Of a DNA stretch of 64,000 nt, positions 17,954-27,594 are shown piece by piece. Where the stretch lies: assembly GCF_036946125.1 (NCBI RefSeq), contig NZ_JAQIJT010000001.1, positions 248,001-312,000 on the forward strand, written 5' to 3'. The notes beneath the pieces were generated by a model that was not told the DNA's origin, ran no database searches, and worked only from the letters and a program-made list of their open reading frames with translations. A program made the translations under genes and the position numbers. Each line of letters starts with the position of its first letter. The stretch's first letter is position 1. The stretch comes from Sphingomonas adhaesiva (GTDB lineage: Bacteria; Pseudomonadota; Alphaproteobacteria; Sphingomonadales; Sphingomonadaceae).

Positions 17954-18492
17954 CCCTCGTCCGGGCCCAGCGTCGCGTCCACGTCGCGCGGGCGCACGAA
18001 GCGCGTCAGCGTCGCACCGCCCGCCGCCACATCGGCCCAGTCGTCGACCGCGAAGGTCATTTCGGCGAGCGTCGCGGTGGGATATTTCTCCTCCACCGTA
18101 TCGCGCAGCCCCCCGCGTTCGTCCGGCACCAGCATCAGCACCAGATCCTCCAGCCCCGGATTATGCCCGACCAGCAGCAGCGACGCGGCCTCCGCGGGCG
18201 TCTCGCGCACCACGTCGAGCAGGCTGGCGGCCGACGCCAGATACAGCCGCTTGTCCCATTCCGGCGACAGCGGGCCGAAGCCGGTCGCGACGTCGTCCAG
18301 CGTTTCCCGCACGCGCACCGCGGGCGAGGCGATCACGCGGTCGAACGTCAGCCCCAGCTCGCGCAGGTGCTTCCCCATCGCGGCGGCGGCGCGGCGGCCC
18401 TTGGGATTGAGCGGACGGTCGAAGTCGCGCGCGACGGGATCGTCCCAGCCCGATTTGGCATGGCGCAGCAGCGTCAGCGTCTTCACGGGCAC
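17950..18492 (-). CDS. SixA-like histidine phosphatase
   Basis: A 180-residue histidine phosphatase superfamily protein: phosphate-binding LLRHAKS with catalytic His11, GRRAAAAMGKHL, SPAVRVRETLD and the second catalytic His in LLLVGHNPGLEDL. This set matches SixA, which dephosphorylates phosphohistidine on HPt/phosphotransfer proteins. In alphaproteobacteria SixA-like enzymes are poorly studied. It lies nine bases after the helicase stop on the same strand, and the GNAT gene overlaps its end. Confidence 0.85.
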   Translation of the reverse strand: MPVKTLTLLRHAKSGWDDPVARDFDRPLNPKGRRAAAAMGKHLRELGLTFDRVIASPAVRVRETLDDVATGFGPLSPEWDKRLYLASAASLLDVVRETPAEAASLLLVGHNPGLEDLVLMLVPDERGGLRDTVEEKYPTATLAEMTFAVDDWADVAAGGATLTRFVRPRDVDATLGPDEG

Positions 18493-18501
18493 CGATCCTC
18501 T

Positions 18502-21324
18502 TCAATCCGGGGCGAGGGCCGCCTCATGCCCGATCGCAGGCCCGGAGGAAAGTGACTGCGCGGAAAGTGACTGCGCGGAAAGCCGCTGCCGCACCCGCGC
18601 CACCGCCTCGTCCAGCGGCACGCGCGCGATCGGGACGCCGGGGGGGAAGGCGTCGAGCAGCCGCGACGGCATCGCCGCCGACAACAGCACGAACATCCCC
18701 GAATCGTCCGCACGCCGGATCAGCCGCCCGAACGCCTGGGCGAGCCGGGCGCGGACGATACGGTCGTCATAGGCGGTGCCCCCCTCCGGCGCCGCCAGCC
18801 GCCGCGCGGCGTGGAGGACGGTCGGCTTGGGCCAGGGCACCCCCTCCATCACCACCAGCCGTAGCGAATGGCCCGGCACGTCCATCCCGTCGCGCAGCGC
18901 ATCGGTGCCGAACAGGCTGGCGTGGGAATCGTCGCGGAAAATGTCGACCAGAGTCCCCGTATCGACCGGATCGACGTGCTGCGCATGCAGCGGCAGCCCG
19001 GCACGCGCCAGCCGGTCGGCAACGCGGGCGTGCACCGCACGCAGCCGCCGGATCGCGGTGAACAGCCCCAGTGCGCCGCCGTCGCTCGCCTCCACCAGCC
19101 GGGCATAGGCGTTGGCGAGCGCGGGCACGTCGCCGCGCTTCACGTCGGTGACGATCACGACCTCGGCACGCGCGGCATAGTCGAACGGGCTGGGCGCCTC
19201 GAACCGCGCCGGGGGGCGGGGCAGGTGCGGCGCGCCGATCCGCGCCTCGGCCGTCTCCCACCCGCCCCCCGCGGTGAGCGTCGCGGAGGTGACGAGCGCG
19301 CCGTGCGCGGGCTTCAGCACCGTCTCGACGAAGGGGATCGTCGGATCGAGCCAGCGACGATGGATCCCGACGTCGAATTCGCGACCCTCGACCCGGTCGA
19401 CCGCGAGCCAGTCGACGAAGCGCGGGTCCGCCGGCCCGCCGATGCGCGCCAGCAGCGCCAGCCACGCCGCCACCGTCTCCGCGCGCCACCCCAGCGACGC
19501 GATCGCGCCCTCGATCCGCGCGCGTGCCGGGCCGTCCATCCAGTCGGGCGCCTCCGCCAGCACCGCCTCCAGCCGCTTGCCGAGCGCCACCATCGGCCGC
19601 ACCAGTGCGTCGAGCGCCTGCGCCGCGGGCGCCGCCGCCTCGATCAGCGCGGGCGACGGCTCGGCCAGTTCGGTTTCCAGGCCATAGCCGGCATCCGTCC
19701 CCGCCGCCTCCGCGCGTGCATAGGACAGCCCCCGCACCGCCCCCAGCAGCGTCTCGATCGCGCCGAAGGGGGCGCCCTCCGCCACCCGCGCCAGCCAGCC
19801 GTCCGACGCCAGTGCGCCCGCCGCGGCGACGATGTCCGCGATCGCGCGCCCGCCCTGCTCGTCATAGCTGCCGACGTCGGACAGCCGCGCCTGCAACCCG
19901 CGGCGGCGCCCGCGCGCCGTCCCCTCCGGCCCGACGATCCAGCGGCGCAGCTCGATCGTCTCCGCCCCGGTCAACGCGGTCGCGAACATCGCGTCGGCGG
20001 CGTCGAACACGTGATGCCCCTCGTCGAAGACGTAGCGCGTCGGCCGCGTCGACAATTCGCGCCCGCGCGCGGCATTGACCATCACCAGCGCATGGTTGGC
20101 GATCACCAGATCCGCCTCCGCCGAGGCGCGGGCGGCGCGCTCGATGAAGCATTTGCGGTAATGCGGACAGCCGGCATAGACGCACTCGCCGCGCCGGTCG
20201 GTCAGCGCGGCGGAGCCGTTGCGGCGGAACAGCGTCGTCAGCCAGCCGGGCAGGTCGCCGCCGACCATGTCGCCGTCGTCGGTATAGGCGGCCCAGCGCG
20301 CCACCAGCTGCGCCAGGATCGCCGCGCGCCCGGCGAACCCGCCCTGCAACGCATCCTCCAGGTTGAGCAGGCAGAGGTAGTTCTCGCGCCCCTTGCGCGT
20401 CACCACCCGCGCCTTGCGCGTGGCGCGGTCGGGGTGGAGGCGCACGGTTTCGTGCCCCAGCTGGCGTTGCAGTGCCTTCGTATAGGTACTGATCCACACC
20501 GCGCCGCCGGCCTGCTCCGCCCATAGCGACGCCGGCGCGAGATAGCCCAGCGTCTTGCCGATCCCGGTCCCCGCCTCCGCCAGCACCAGCTGCGGCGCAT
20601 CGCGCGCCACGCGCGGGCCGAACGCCGCGGCGGCGGCGGCGGCATAGGCGCGCTGTCCGCCGCGCGCCTCCGCCCCCCGCCCCGTCAGCGCATCGAGCCG
20701 GTCGAGCACCGCGTCCTCCACCAGCGTCACCGTGCGCGGCGCGGGGCGCGGGGCGACCTCTTCCCATTCGGGCAGGCGGGAGAAGAGCCAGCGCTCGTTC
20801 TGCGCCGGCCTGGCGAGCCGCGGCCCGACGACCGGCGCCCAGGCCCAGCGCGCGCGCGCGAGCGACTGCGCCGCGGTCCACGCCCCCTCGCGCTCGGCCC
20901 ACTCGCCCGCGATCCCCGCCAGCAATCGCTCGACCGCGGCGAGCAGGAACGGCGCCACCTCCTCGTCCCGCTCGGGCACGGGGAGCCCCGCCACCTGCGC
21001 CACGCCCTTGGCGGTGGGCACCATGAAGCGGGCGGGGTGCAGGAACGCGAACAGCTCCAGCAGATCGAGCCCCGACAGGTCGGCATAGCCCAGCCGCTGA
21101 CCCACCAGCGGCGCGTTGAGCAGCACCACCGGCGTATCGGCGGCGAGCCGGATCGCCTCGCCCCGCGACAGCGCGCGTACCTCGCCGCCCTGCGCCATCC
21201 AGATGCCCGAATGGCTGGCGTGCAGCGCAGGATAGGAGAAGGGCGGCACCGGGTTCACCGCGCCGGAGTGCACCCCCGGGAACAGATTGGCAACCGGAAC
21301 ACGCCTAACGCTACCGCTTCGCAA
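18502..21324 (-). CDS. ATP-dependent DNA helicase, DinG/XPD type with Fe-S cluster
   Basis: A 940-residue superfamily 2 helicase. Walker A is in AEAGTGIGKTLGY. Four cysteines for the XPD-type iron-sulphur cluster lie in the N-lobe: one in ENYLCLLNL, three in CVYAGCPHYRKC. They are followed by ADLVIANHAL and the DEAH-type box DEGHH. The C-lobe has SLFGTDALRDGMDVPG and QAFGRLIRRADD. Such 5'-3' helicases resolve R-loops and stalled forks. The N-terminal 200 residues are an extension, and the exact start is uncertain: 21324 is the furthest ATG, and several GTGs follow. The extreme C-terminus carries a duplicated LSAQS, encoded by a 15-bp tandem repeat. Confidence 0.85.
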   Translation of the reverse strand: MRSGSVRRVPVANLFPGVHSGAVNPVPPFSYPALHASHSGIWMAQGGEVRALSRGEAIRLAADTPVVLLNAPLVGQRLGYADLSGLDLLELFAFLHPARFMVPTAKGVAQVAGLPVPERDEEVAPFLLAAVERLLAGIAGEWAEREGAWTAAQSLARARWAWAPVVGPRLARPAQNERWLFSRLPEWEEVAPRPAPRTVTLVEDAVLDRLDALTGRGAEARGGQRAYAAAAAAAFGPRVARDAPQLVLAEAGTGIGKTLGYLAPASLWAEQAGGAVWISTYTKALQRQLGHETVRLHPDRATRKARVVTRKGRENYLCLLNLEDALQGGFAGRAAILAQLVARWAAYTDDGDMVGGDLPGWLTTLFRRNGSAALTDRRGECVYAGCPHYRKCFIERAARASAEADLVIANHALVMVNAARGRELSTRPTRYVFDEGHHVFDAADAMFATALTGAETIELRRWIVGPEGTARGRRRGLQARLSDVGSYDEQGGRAIADIVAAAGALASDGWLARVAEGAPFGAIETLLGAVRGLSYARAEAAGTDAGYGLETELAEPSPALIEAAAPAAQALDALVRPMVALGKRLEAVLAEAPDWMDGPARARIEGAIASLGWRAETVAAWLALLARIGGPADPRFVDWLAVDRVEGREFDVGIHRRWLDPTIPFVETVLKPAHGALVTSATLTAGGGWETAEARIGAPHLPRPPARFEAPSPFDYAARAEVVIVTDVKRGDVPALANAYARLVEASDGGALGLFTAIRRLRAVHARVADRLARAGLPLHAQHVDPVDTGTLVDIFRDDSHASLFGTDALRDGMDVPGHSLRLVVMEGVPWPKPTVLHAARRLAAPEGGTAYDDRIVRARLAQAFGRLIRRADDSGMFVLLSAAMPSRLLDAFPPGVPIARVPLDEAVARVRQRLSAQSLSAQSLSSGPAIGHEAALAPD
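18551..18580. repeat. 15-bp tandem duplication at the helicase 3' end
   Basis: AGTGACTGCGCGGAA occurs twice in direct succession (18551-18565 and 18566-18580). It lies in frame inside the C-terminal codons of the helicase and duplicates five residues (LSAQS). It looks like a recent slippage event. Confidence 0.9.
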
Positions 21325-21410
21325 GTGCGGAAAAGAGAGTGGATTTGCGTCAGACCGTGTGCTTTAGCCAAGCTCAGACTCGACTGCATCAATCTCCGGG
21401 AGGATCGGCC

Positions 21411-22610
<1,200 letters not shown>

Positions 22611-22655
22611 TCCTGCTCGCGCGCCGCGGGTCGCGGCGCGCGTCACCGGATATCG

Positions 22656-22685
22656 GGGGCGGGAACGGGATGCCGTTCCCGCCCC
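22656..22685 (+). terminator. Terminator-like hairpin after sucC
   Basis: A perfect 13-bp stem (22656-22668 with 22673-22685) with a GATG loop, followed by TTGTC. The stem is very strong but the T-run is short, so it may work with Rho or as an mRNA end-protecting structure. It separates sucC from etfBA. Confidence 0.7.
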
Positions 22686-22809
22686 TTGTCGCATCGACCC
22701 GCGACGGCCGGTGCGACGAAACCGCCGCCCCGCGTCATCGCGATGGACACCCTGGCGTGGTGAGGCTTTATCCCTCACGGCAACAGCTTGGGTCGCGGCA
22801 CACTTGATG

Positions 22810-22825
22810 TTGACGTAAACGTCAG
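22810..22825. promoter_or_regulatory. Inverted-repeat operator upstream of etfB (LiuR/MerR-like)
   Basis: TTGACGTAAACGTCAG has perfect arms TGACGT and ACGTCA around an AA spacer, 34 bp before the etfB start. MerR-family regulators of acyl-CoA and branched-chain amino-acid catabolism (LiuR type) bind sites of the general form TnACGTnnACGTnA. Placement before an electron transfer flavoprotein operon fits. The regulator itself is not in the window. Confidence 0.5.
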
Positions 22826-22858
22826 GTAGCAGCCGCGAGGAATGAGGAGAGTAGCGCA

Positions 22859-23608
22859 ATGAAGGTGCTGGTTCCGGTCAAGCGCGTGCTTGATTACAAC
22901 GTGAAGCCCCGGGTGAAGGCGGACGGCTCGGGCGTCGATCTCGCGAACGTCAAGATGTCGATGAACCCGTTCGACGAGATCGCGGTCGAGGAAGCGATCC
23001 GCCTGAAGGAGAAGGGCACGGTCACCGAGATCGTCGCCGTCTCGATCGGCGAGGCGAAGGCACAGGAGACGCTGCGCACCGCGCTGGCAATGGGCGCCGA
23101 CCGCGCGATCCTGGTCACGTCGGACGAGAAGGTCGAGCCGCTGGGCGTGGCCAAGATCCTCGCCAAGATCGTCGAGGAGGAGCAGCCCTCGCTCGTGATC
23201 CTGGGCAAGCAGGCGATCGACGACGACAACAACCAGACCGGGCAGATGCTGGCCGGGCTGCTCGGCTGGGGTCAGGCGACCGCGGCGTCGAAGGTCGAGC
23301 TGTCGGCCGACAGCGCCAAGGTGACGCGCGAGGTCGACGGCGGTCTGGAGACCGACACGTACAAGCTGCCCGCGATCGTCACCACCGACCTGCGGCTCAA
23401 CGAGCCGCGCTACGCCTCGCTGCCCAACATCATGAAGGCGAAGTCGAAGCCGATGGCGACCAAGACGGCGGCCGACTACGGCGTCGACGTGGCGCCGCGC
23501 CTGAAGGTGGTGAAGGTCACCGAGCCGGCGAAGCGCACCGCAGGCGTGAAGGTCGCGGATGTCGACGAGCTGGTCGGCAAGCTCAAGGCGATGGGCATCG
23601 CGAAGTAA
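22859..23608 (+). CDS. etfB: Electron transfer flavoprotein beta subunit
   Basis: A 249-residue ETF beta subunit: N-terminal MKVLVPVKRVLDYNVKPRVK, the recognition-loop region VKMSMNPFDEIAVEEAIRLK, AMP-binding DDDNNQTGQMLAGLLGW (about 121-137), and the late LPAIVTTDLRLNEPRY. With EtfA it carries electrons from acyl-CoA and other dehydrogenases to ETF-ubiquinone oxidoreductase. A GAGGAGAG ribosome-binding site precedes it. A MerR-type operator candidate lies upstream. etfA follows after a 120-bp gap containing a palindromic repeat. Confidence 0.96.
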   Translation: MKVLVPVKRVLDYNVKPRVKADGSGVDLANVKMSMNPFDEIAVEEAIRLKEKGTVTEIVAVSIGEAKAQETLRTALAMGADRAILVTSDEKVEPLGVAKILAKIVEEEQPSLVILGKQAIDDDNNQTGQMLAGLLGWGQATAASKVELSADSAKVTREVDGGLETDTYKLPAIVTTDLRLNEPRYASLPNIMKAKSKPMATKTAADYGVDVAPRLKVVKVTEPAKRTAGVKVADVDELVGKLKAMGIAK

Positions 23609-23624
23609 GGCTTCGCGCCCACCC

Positions 23625-23705
23625 CCCGTTCGGGCTGAGCGCAGTCGAAGCCCAAGCACCACGTCCGCCACTCGCCCCTCGACGTTGCTCAGGGCGAATG
23701 GGCGT
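23625..23705. repeat. Degenerate inverted repeat between etfB and etfA
   Basis: The left arm CCGTTCGGGCTGAGCGCAGT and its continuation are mirrored, with several mismatches, by the right arm whose complement begins CCATTCGCCCTGAGCAACGT. The TTCGGGCTGAGC core is typical of intergenic palindromes in sphingomonads. This copy has decayed. Confidence 0.65.
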
Positions 23706-23728
23706 AGGATCGAAGGAAGGCTGAGAAG

Positions 23729-24658
23729 ATGAAGACGCTGGTTTGGGTCGAGCACGACGGCTCGACCGTCAAGGACGCCACGCTCTCCGCGGTGACCGCC
23801 GCGGCGAAGCTGGGCGAGGTACATCTGCTGGTCGCAGGGCAAGGCGTCGACGGCGTCGCGCAGGCCGCGGCGACAATCGCGGGCGTCGGCAAGGTGCATG
23901 TCGCGGACGACGCGGCCTATGCGCACCAGCTGGCCGAGAACGTCGCGCCGCTGGTCCAGCAGCTGATGGACCATCACGACGCGTTCGTCGTGCCCGCCAC
24001 CACCACCGGCAAGGCGCTGGCGCCGCGCGTCGCCGCGCTGCTCGACGTCATGCAGATCAGCGACATCCTGTCGGTCGAGGGCGAGGACACGTTCACGCGT
24101 CCGATCTACGCCGGCAATGCGATCGCCACCGTCCAGACGTCGGACGCGAAGAAGGTCATCACCGTGCGCGGCACCGCGTTCGAGAAGGCCGCCGCCGAGG
24201 GCGGCTCCGGCACCGTAGAGGCGGTCGCCGCGACCCCGGACACCGGCCTCGCCACCTTCGAGGGTCAGGAGATCGCCGAGCTGACGCGCCCGGAGCTGAC
24301 CAGCGCGAAGATCATCGTCTCGGGCGGACGCGCGCTCGGCTCGGGCGAGAAGTTCACCGAGGTGATCGAGCCGCTGGCGGACAAGCTGGGCGCCGGCGTC
24401 GGCGCGAGCCGCGCCGCGGTCGACGCCGGGTTCGTCCCCAACGACTATCAGGTCGGCCAGACGGGCAAGATCGTCGCGCCGGAGGTCTATGTCGCGGTCG
24501 GCATCTCGGGCGCGATCCAGCACCTCGCCGGCATGAAGGACAGCAAGACGATCATCGCGATCAACAAGGACGAGGACGCGCCGATCTTCCAGGTCGCGGA
24601 CATCGGCCTGGTCGGCGACCTGTTCAAGGTCGTCCCCGAGCTGACATCGAAGCTGTAA
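23729..24658 (+). CDS. etfA: Electron transfer flavoprotein alpha subunit
   Basis: A 309-residue ETF alpha subunit. The N-terminal domain starts MKTLVWVEHDGS. The FAD-binding C-terminal domain contains the family signature from VGASRAAVDAGFVPNDYQVG through TGKIVAPEVYVAVGISGAIQ and ends IFQVADIGLVGDLFKVVPEL. Length and order are normal. The FAD-binding Ser/Arg and His region (GISGAIQHLAG) is intact. It forms the ETF heterodimer with the upstream etfB. Confidence 0.96.
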   Translation: MKTLVWVEHDGSTVKDATLSAVTAAAKLGEVHLLVAGQGVDGVAQAAATIAGVGKVHVADDAAYAHQLAENVAPLVQQLMDHHDAFVVPATTTGKALAPRVAALLDVMQISDILSVEGEDTFTRPIYAGNAIATVQTSDAKKVITVRGTAFEKAAAEGGSGTVEAVAATPDTGLATFEGQEIAELTRPELTSAKIIVSGGRALGSGEKFTEVIEPLADKLGAGVGASRAAVDAGFVPNDYQVGQTGKIVAPEVYVAVGISGAIQHLAGMKDSKTIIAINKDEDAPIFQVADIGLVGDLFKVVPELTSKL

Positions 24659-25015
24659 TATCCCCCGTCACCCCGGCGTCGCGCCGGGGTGACGCGCCTG
24701 CCGGGGCCAACCTTCCGTTCCCCGGCGAAGGCGGGACCCTTGCAAAACAGGTGCAACGGCACCTTCGCAGGAGCACGGCGTAGCCTTTTGCAAAGGTCTC
24801 GCGGAGGCCGGGGTCCAGTCGGGCGACGACGCCATATCCCGCAAGCCGGTCGTCCCTGGCCCCCGGCCTGCGCCGGGGAACAGAAAGCGAGTTTTGCGGA
24901 GGCCTCGATCGAGGCCGCGCGACCTGCGCCTGCCGGGCCGATACACCGCCGCGGTTATACGCCTCACGCGTTTTCGCTCTGTCGCGACGCGTCGCGATCT
25001 GCTGTCATTCGCGGC
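24659..25015. repeat. Gene-free stretch with nested palindromic repeats, left of the dipeptidase
   Basis: No gene is seen in these 357 bp. A perfect 12-bp palindrome (24667-24693, TCG loop) follows etfA and may end its transcript. Arms related to GTTCCCCGGCGAAGGC (from 24717) and its complement (to about 24893) enclose a 63-bp unit, 24741-24803. That unit recurs in inverted orientation at 26302-26383. The last 110 bp before the dipeptidase probably hold its promoter. Confidence 0.75.
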
Positions 25016-26269
25016 ATGATCGCCCTGTTCCTCGCGCAGGCCGCCGCTGCGGCCACCCCCGCCCCCGTTTCGAGCCCCGTCTCGACCCCCGTCCCGGCCC
25101 GGATCGAGCGCCTGCTCGAACGCACGCCGGTCATCGACGGGCACAACGACCTGCCCTGGGAAATCCGCCAGAATTACGAGGCGAAGGTCGAGAAGCTCGA
25201 CCTGCGGCAGGACAGTTCGCGCTGGTCCTATCCGCTCCAGACCGACATCGCGCGGCTGCGGCGCGGGCATGTCGGGGGACAGTTCTGGTCGGTCTATATC
25301 CCCGCCAGCGTCACCGGGCCGCGCGCGGTGGAGATGACGCTGGAGGAAATCGACATCGTGCGCCGCATGGCCGCGGCCTATCCCGATACGTTCGCGCTGG
25401 CGACGACCGCGACGGACGTGCGGCGCGCGCAGAAGGCGGGCAGGATCGCTTCCCTGATCGGGGTCGAGGGCGGGCATCAGATCGACAAGCGGCTGTCGGT
25501 GCTGCGCCAGTACAAGGCGCTGGGCGTCGGTTACATGACGCTGACCCATGGCAAGAGCCTGGAATGGGCCGACAGCAGCACCGATGCGCCGCGCGCGGGC
25601 GGGCTGAACGCGTTCGGGCGGCAGGTAGTGGCGGAGATGAACCGCATCGGCATGATCGTCGACGTCAGCCATGTCGCCGATTCGACGATGGCGGCGGTAC
25701 TGGACGTGTCGACGGCGCCCGTCATGGCGTCGCATTCGTCGGCGCGCGCGATCGCCGATGCCCCGCGCAACATCCCCGACGCGCTGCTGAAACGGATCGG
25801 CGACGCCGGCGGGGTGGTGATGGTGAACTTCTACCCCAGCTTCGTCTCCGCGCGATGGCGCGCATGGGACGGCGAACGCACCGCTTTCGCCAAAAGCCGC
25901 GGCCTGGCAGGCGACCTGTATGGCCCCGGCGCCCCCGTGCCGCTGGCGAAATGGGACGCGGAACACCCCGAACCGGCGGTGACGGTGGGCGATGTCGCCG
26001 ACCATATCGAGCATGTCGCGCGGGTGGCGGGGCGCGGCGCGGTGGGTCTGGGCGGCGATTTCGACGGAATCAGCGGCACCGGGCCGGTCGGATTGAAGGG
26101 AGTCGACGGCTATCCGCGCATCTTCGCCGAGCTGGCACGGCGTGGCTGGAGCGATGCCGACCTGTCCGCGCTTGCGCAGGGTAACATCCTGCGGGTGATG
26201 GAGCGGGTCGAGGCGGTGGCGGCGGCGTCCGCAGGGACGCCCCCGGTGGACGCCACCGCGCCGAATTGA
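25016..26269 (+). CDS. M19 family membrane dipeptidase
   Basis: A 417-residue zinc dipeptidase starting MIALFLAQAAAAATP, a short signal peptide followed by a Pro/Thr/Ser linker. Metal-site motifs of the renal dipeptidase family are present: VIDGHNDLPW (His and Asp, near 40-49), GVEGGH (Glu, near 150), VDVSHVADS and SHSSARAI (His residues), and GLGGDFDG (Asp, near 346). It likely acts on dipeptides or D-amino-acid dipeptides in the periplasm. It is flanked on both sides by the same palindromic repeat in opposite orientations, and has no operon partner. Confidence 0.88.
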   Translation: MIALFLAQAAAAATPAPVSSPVSTPVPARIERLLERTPVIDGHNDLPWEIRQNYEAKVEKLDLRQDSSRWSYPLQTDIARLRRGHVGGQFWSVYIPASVTGPRAVEMTLEEIDIVRRMAAAYPDTFALATTATDVRRAQKAGRIASLIGVEGGHQIDKRLSVLRQYKALGVGYMTLTHGKSLEWADSSTDAPRAGGLNAFGRQVVAEMNRIGMIVDVSHVADSTMAAVLDVSTAPVMASHSSARAIADAPRNIPDALLKRIGDAGGVVMVNFYPSFVSARWRAWDGERTAFAKSRGLAGDLYGPGAPVPLAKWDAEHPEPAVTVGDVADHIEHVARVAGRGAVGLGGDFDGISGTGPVGLKGVDGYPRIFAELARRGWSDADLSALAQGNILRVMERVEAVAAASAGTPPVDATAPN

Positions 26270-26301
26270 CGGGCGCAGCCTCCCTGTGCCCCGGCGGAGG
26301 C

Positions 26302-26383
26302 GCGACCTTTGCAAAAGGCTACACCCGTGCTCCTGCGAAGGCAGGAGCACGGCGTGGACTCGATGCCGTTGCACCTGTCTTGC
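26302..26383. repeat. Right-hand inverted copy of the 24741-24803 repeat
   Basis: Read on the minus strand this matches 24741-24803 almost base for base at both ends (TGCAAGACAGGTGCAACGGCA against TGCAAAACAG...; CCTTTTGCAAAGGT in both). It carries about 22 extra bases in the middle, which complete a hairpin (GTGCTCCTGCG...CAGGAGCAC). The gap between dipeptidase and OYE genes holds nothing else. Confidence 0.75.
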
Positions 26384-26416
26384 AAAGGCCCGGCGAAGGC
26401 CGGGGCACAGCGCTGC

Positions 26417-27502
26417 TCAGGCCGCCGCGGTCTCCACCTGATCGAGCGCGGGATAGTCGATATACCCCTCCGGCCCGGGCGCGTAGAAGGTCTTCGGATT
26501 GGGCGTATTGAGCGGTGCGTCCCGGCGGAAGCGCTCCACCAGATCGGGGTTGGCGATGTAGAGCCGGCCCCAGGCGACCGCGTCCGCGACGCCCGAATCG
26601 AGATCCGCCTGCGCGGCCTCCTTCGAATAATCCTGGTTGAGCACCAGCGGCCCGGTGAACACCTCGCGGATCTTCGGGCTGAGCTTGGGCACGCTGCTCG
26701 CGCCGAAGGTGCCGTCGGGCGACTGCTCGCGCAGTTCCAGGAACGCGATGCCCAGATCGTCGAGCGCCTTCGCCGCGGGCAGGAACACCGCCTCCGGATC
26801 GCTGTCGTCGGCGCCCTGCGTCTCGCCGTTGGGGGACAGGCGGATCGAGGTGCGGCCGGCACCGACCTCCGCGACCACGCGCTCCATCACCTCGCGCATC
26901 AGGCGGATGCGGTTCTCCGGCGCGCCGCCGTAATCATCGTCGCGCAGGTTGGTGTTGTCGCGCAGGAACTGGTCGATCAGATAGCCATTGGCGCCGTGCA
27001 CCTGCACGCCGTCGAACCCGGCCTCGATCGCGTGGCGCGCGGCCCGGCCGTAATCCTCGATCGTCTGGCGGATGTCGTCCAGCGTCGCGGCGCGCGGCGT
27101 GTCATAGGGATTCTTGTCGGGATCGTGATAGGGTGCGCGCAGGGTCGAGGAGGACAGCGACTGCATCCCCGTGACGTCGGGACGCGCCAGCCGACCCATG
27201 TGCCACAGCTGTGCGACGATCCGCCCGCCGGCGCCATGCACCGCCTCCGTCACCGGCTTCCACGCCTCGACCTGATCGCGCGTCCATAGTCCCGGCGCGT
27301 GCGGCCAGCCGAGTCCCAGGCGGCTGATCCCGGTCGCCTCGGAGATGATGAGCCCCGCGCTCGCGCGCTGGCGGTAATATTCGATCATCAGCTCGGTCGG
27401 CACGTGTTCCGCGGTGGCGCGCGTGCGGGTCAGCGGCGCCATCAGGATGCGGTTGGGCGCCTCGATCGCCCCCAGGGTAATCGGATCGAACAGGCTGGGC
27501 AT
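26417..27502 (-). CDS. Old Yellow Enzyme family ene-reductase
   Basis: A 361-residue FMN-dependent TIM-barrel protein. The N-terminus has NRILMAPLTRTRAT. The active-site block is VQVHGANGYLIDQFLRDNTN (His and Asn pair near 182-185), followed by DDYGG and the late VAWGRLYIANPDLVERF. This is the NemA/alkene reductase class, reducing activated C=C bonds or nitro compounds with NAD(P)H. The Pro in APLTRTRA fits class I enzymes. Transcribed alone; divergent from the EamA transporter across 92 bp. Confidence 0.92.
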   Translation of the reverse strand: MPSLFDPITLGAIEAPNRILMAPLTRTRATAEHVPTELMIEYYRQRASAGLIISEATGISRLGLGWPHAPGLWTRDQVEAWKPVTEAVHGAGGRIVAQLWHMGRLARPDVTGMQSLSSSTLRAPYHDPDKNPYDTPRAATLDDIRQTIEDYGRAARHAIEAGFDGVQVHGANGYLIDQFLRDNTNLRDDDYGGAPENRIRLMREVMERVVAEVGAGRTSIRLSPNGETQGADDSDPEAVFLPAAKALDDLGIAFLELREQSPDGTFGASSVPKLSPKIREVFTGPLVLNQDYSKEAAQADLDSGVADAVAWGRLYIANPDLVERFRRDAPLNTPNPKTFYAPGPEGYIDYPALDQVETAAA

Positions 27503-27594
27503 GGGCTTCCTTTCGGTGATGATGGGCTGACGCGCCTAAAGCTATGTCGCTAAGGGGCTTCATGCATCAGGTCGGTACGCGAAGAAAACCTATC

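Noticed and set aside
24659..26416. Composite transposon around the dipeptidase
   Set aside because: Inverted repeats are present but no transposase, no target-site duplication I could find, and the repeats belong to a family scattered between other genes.
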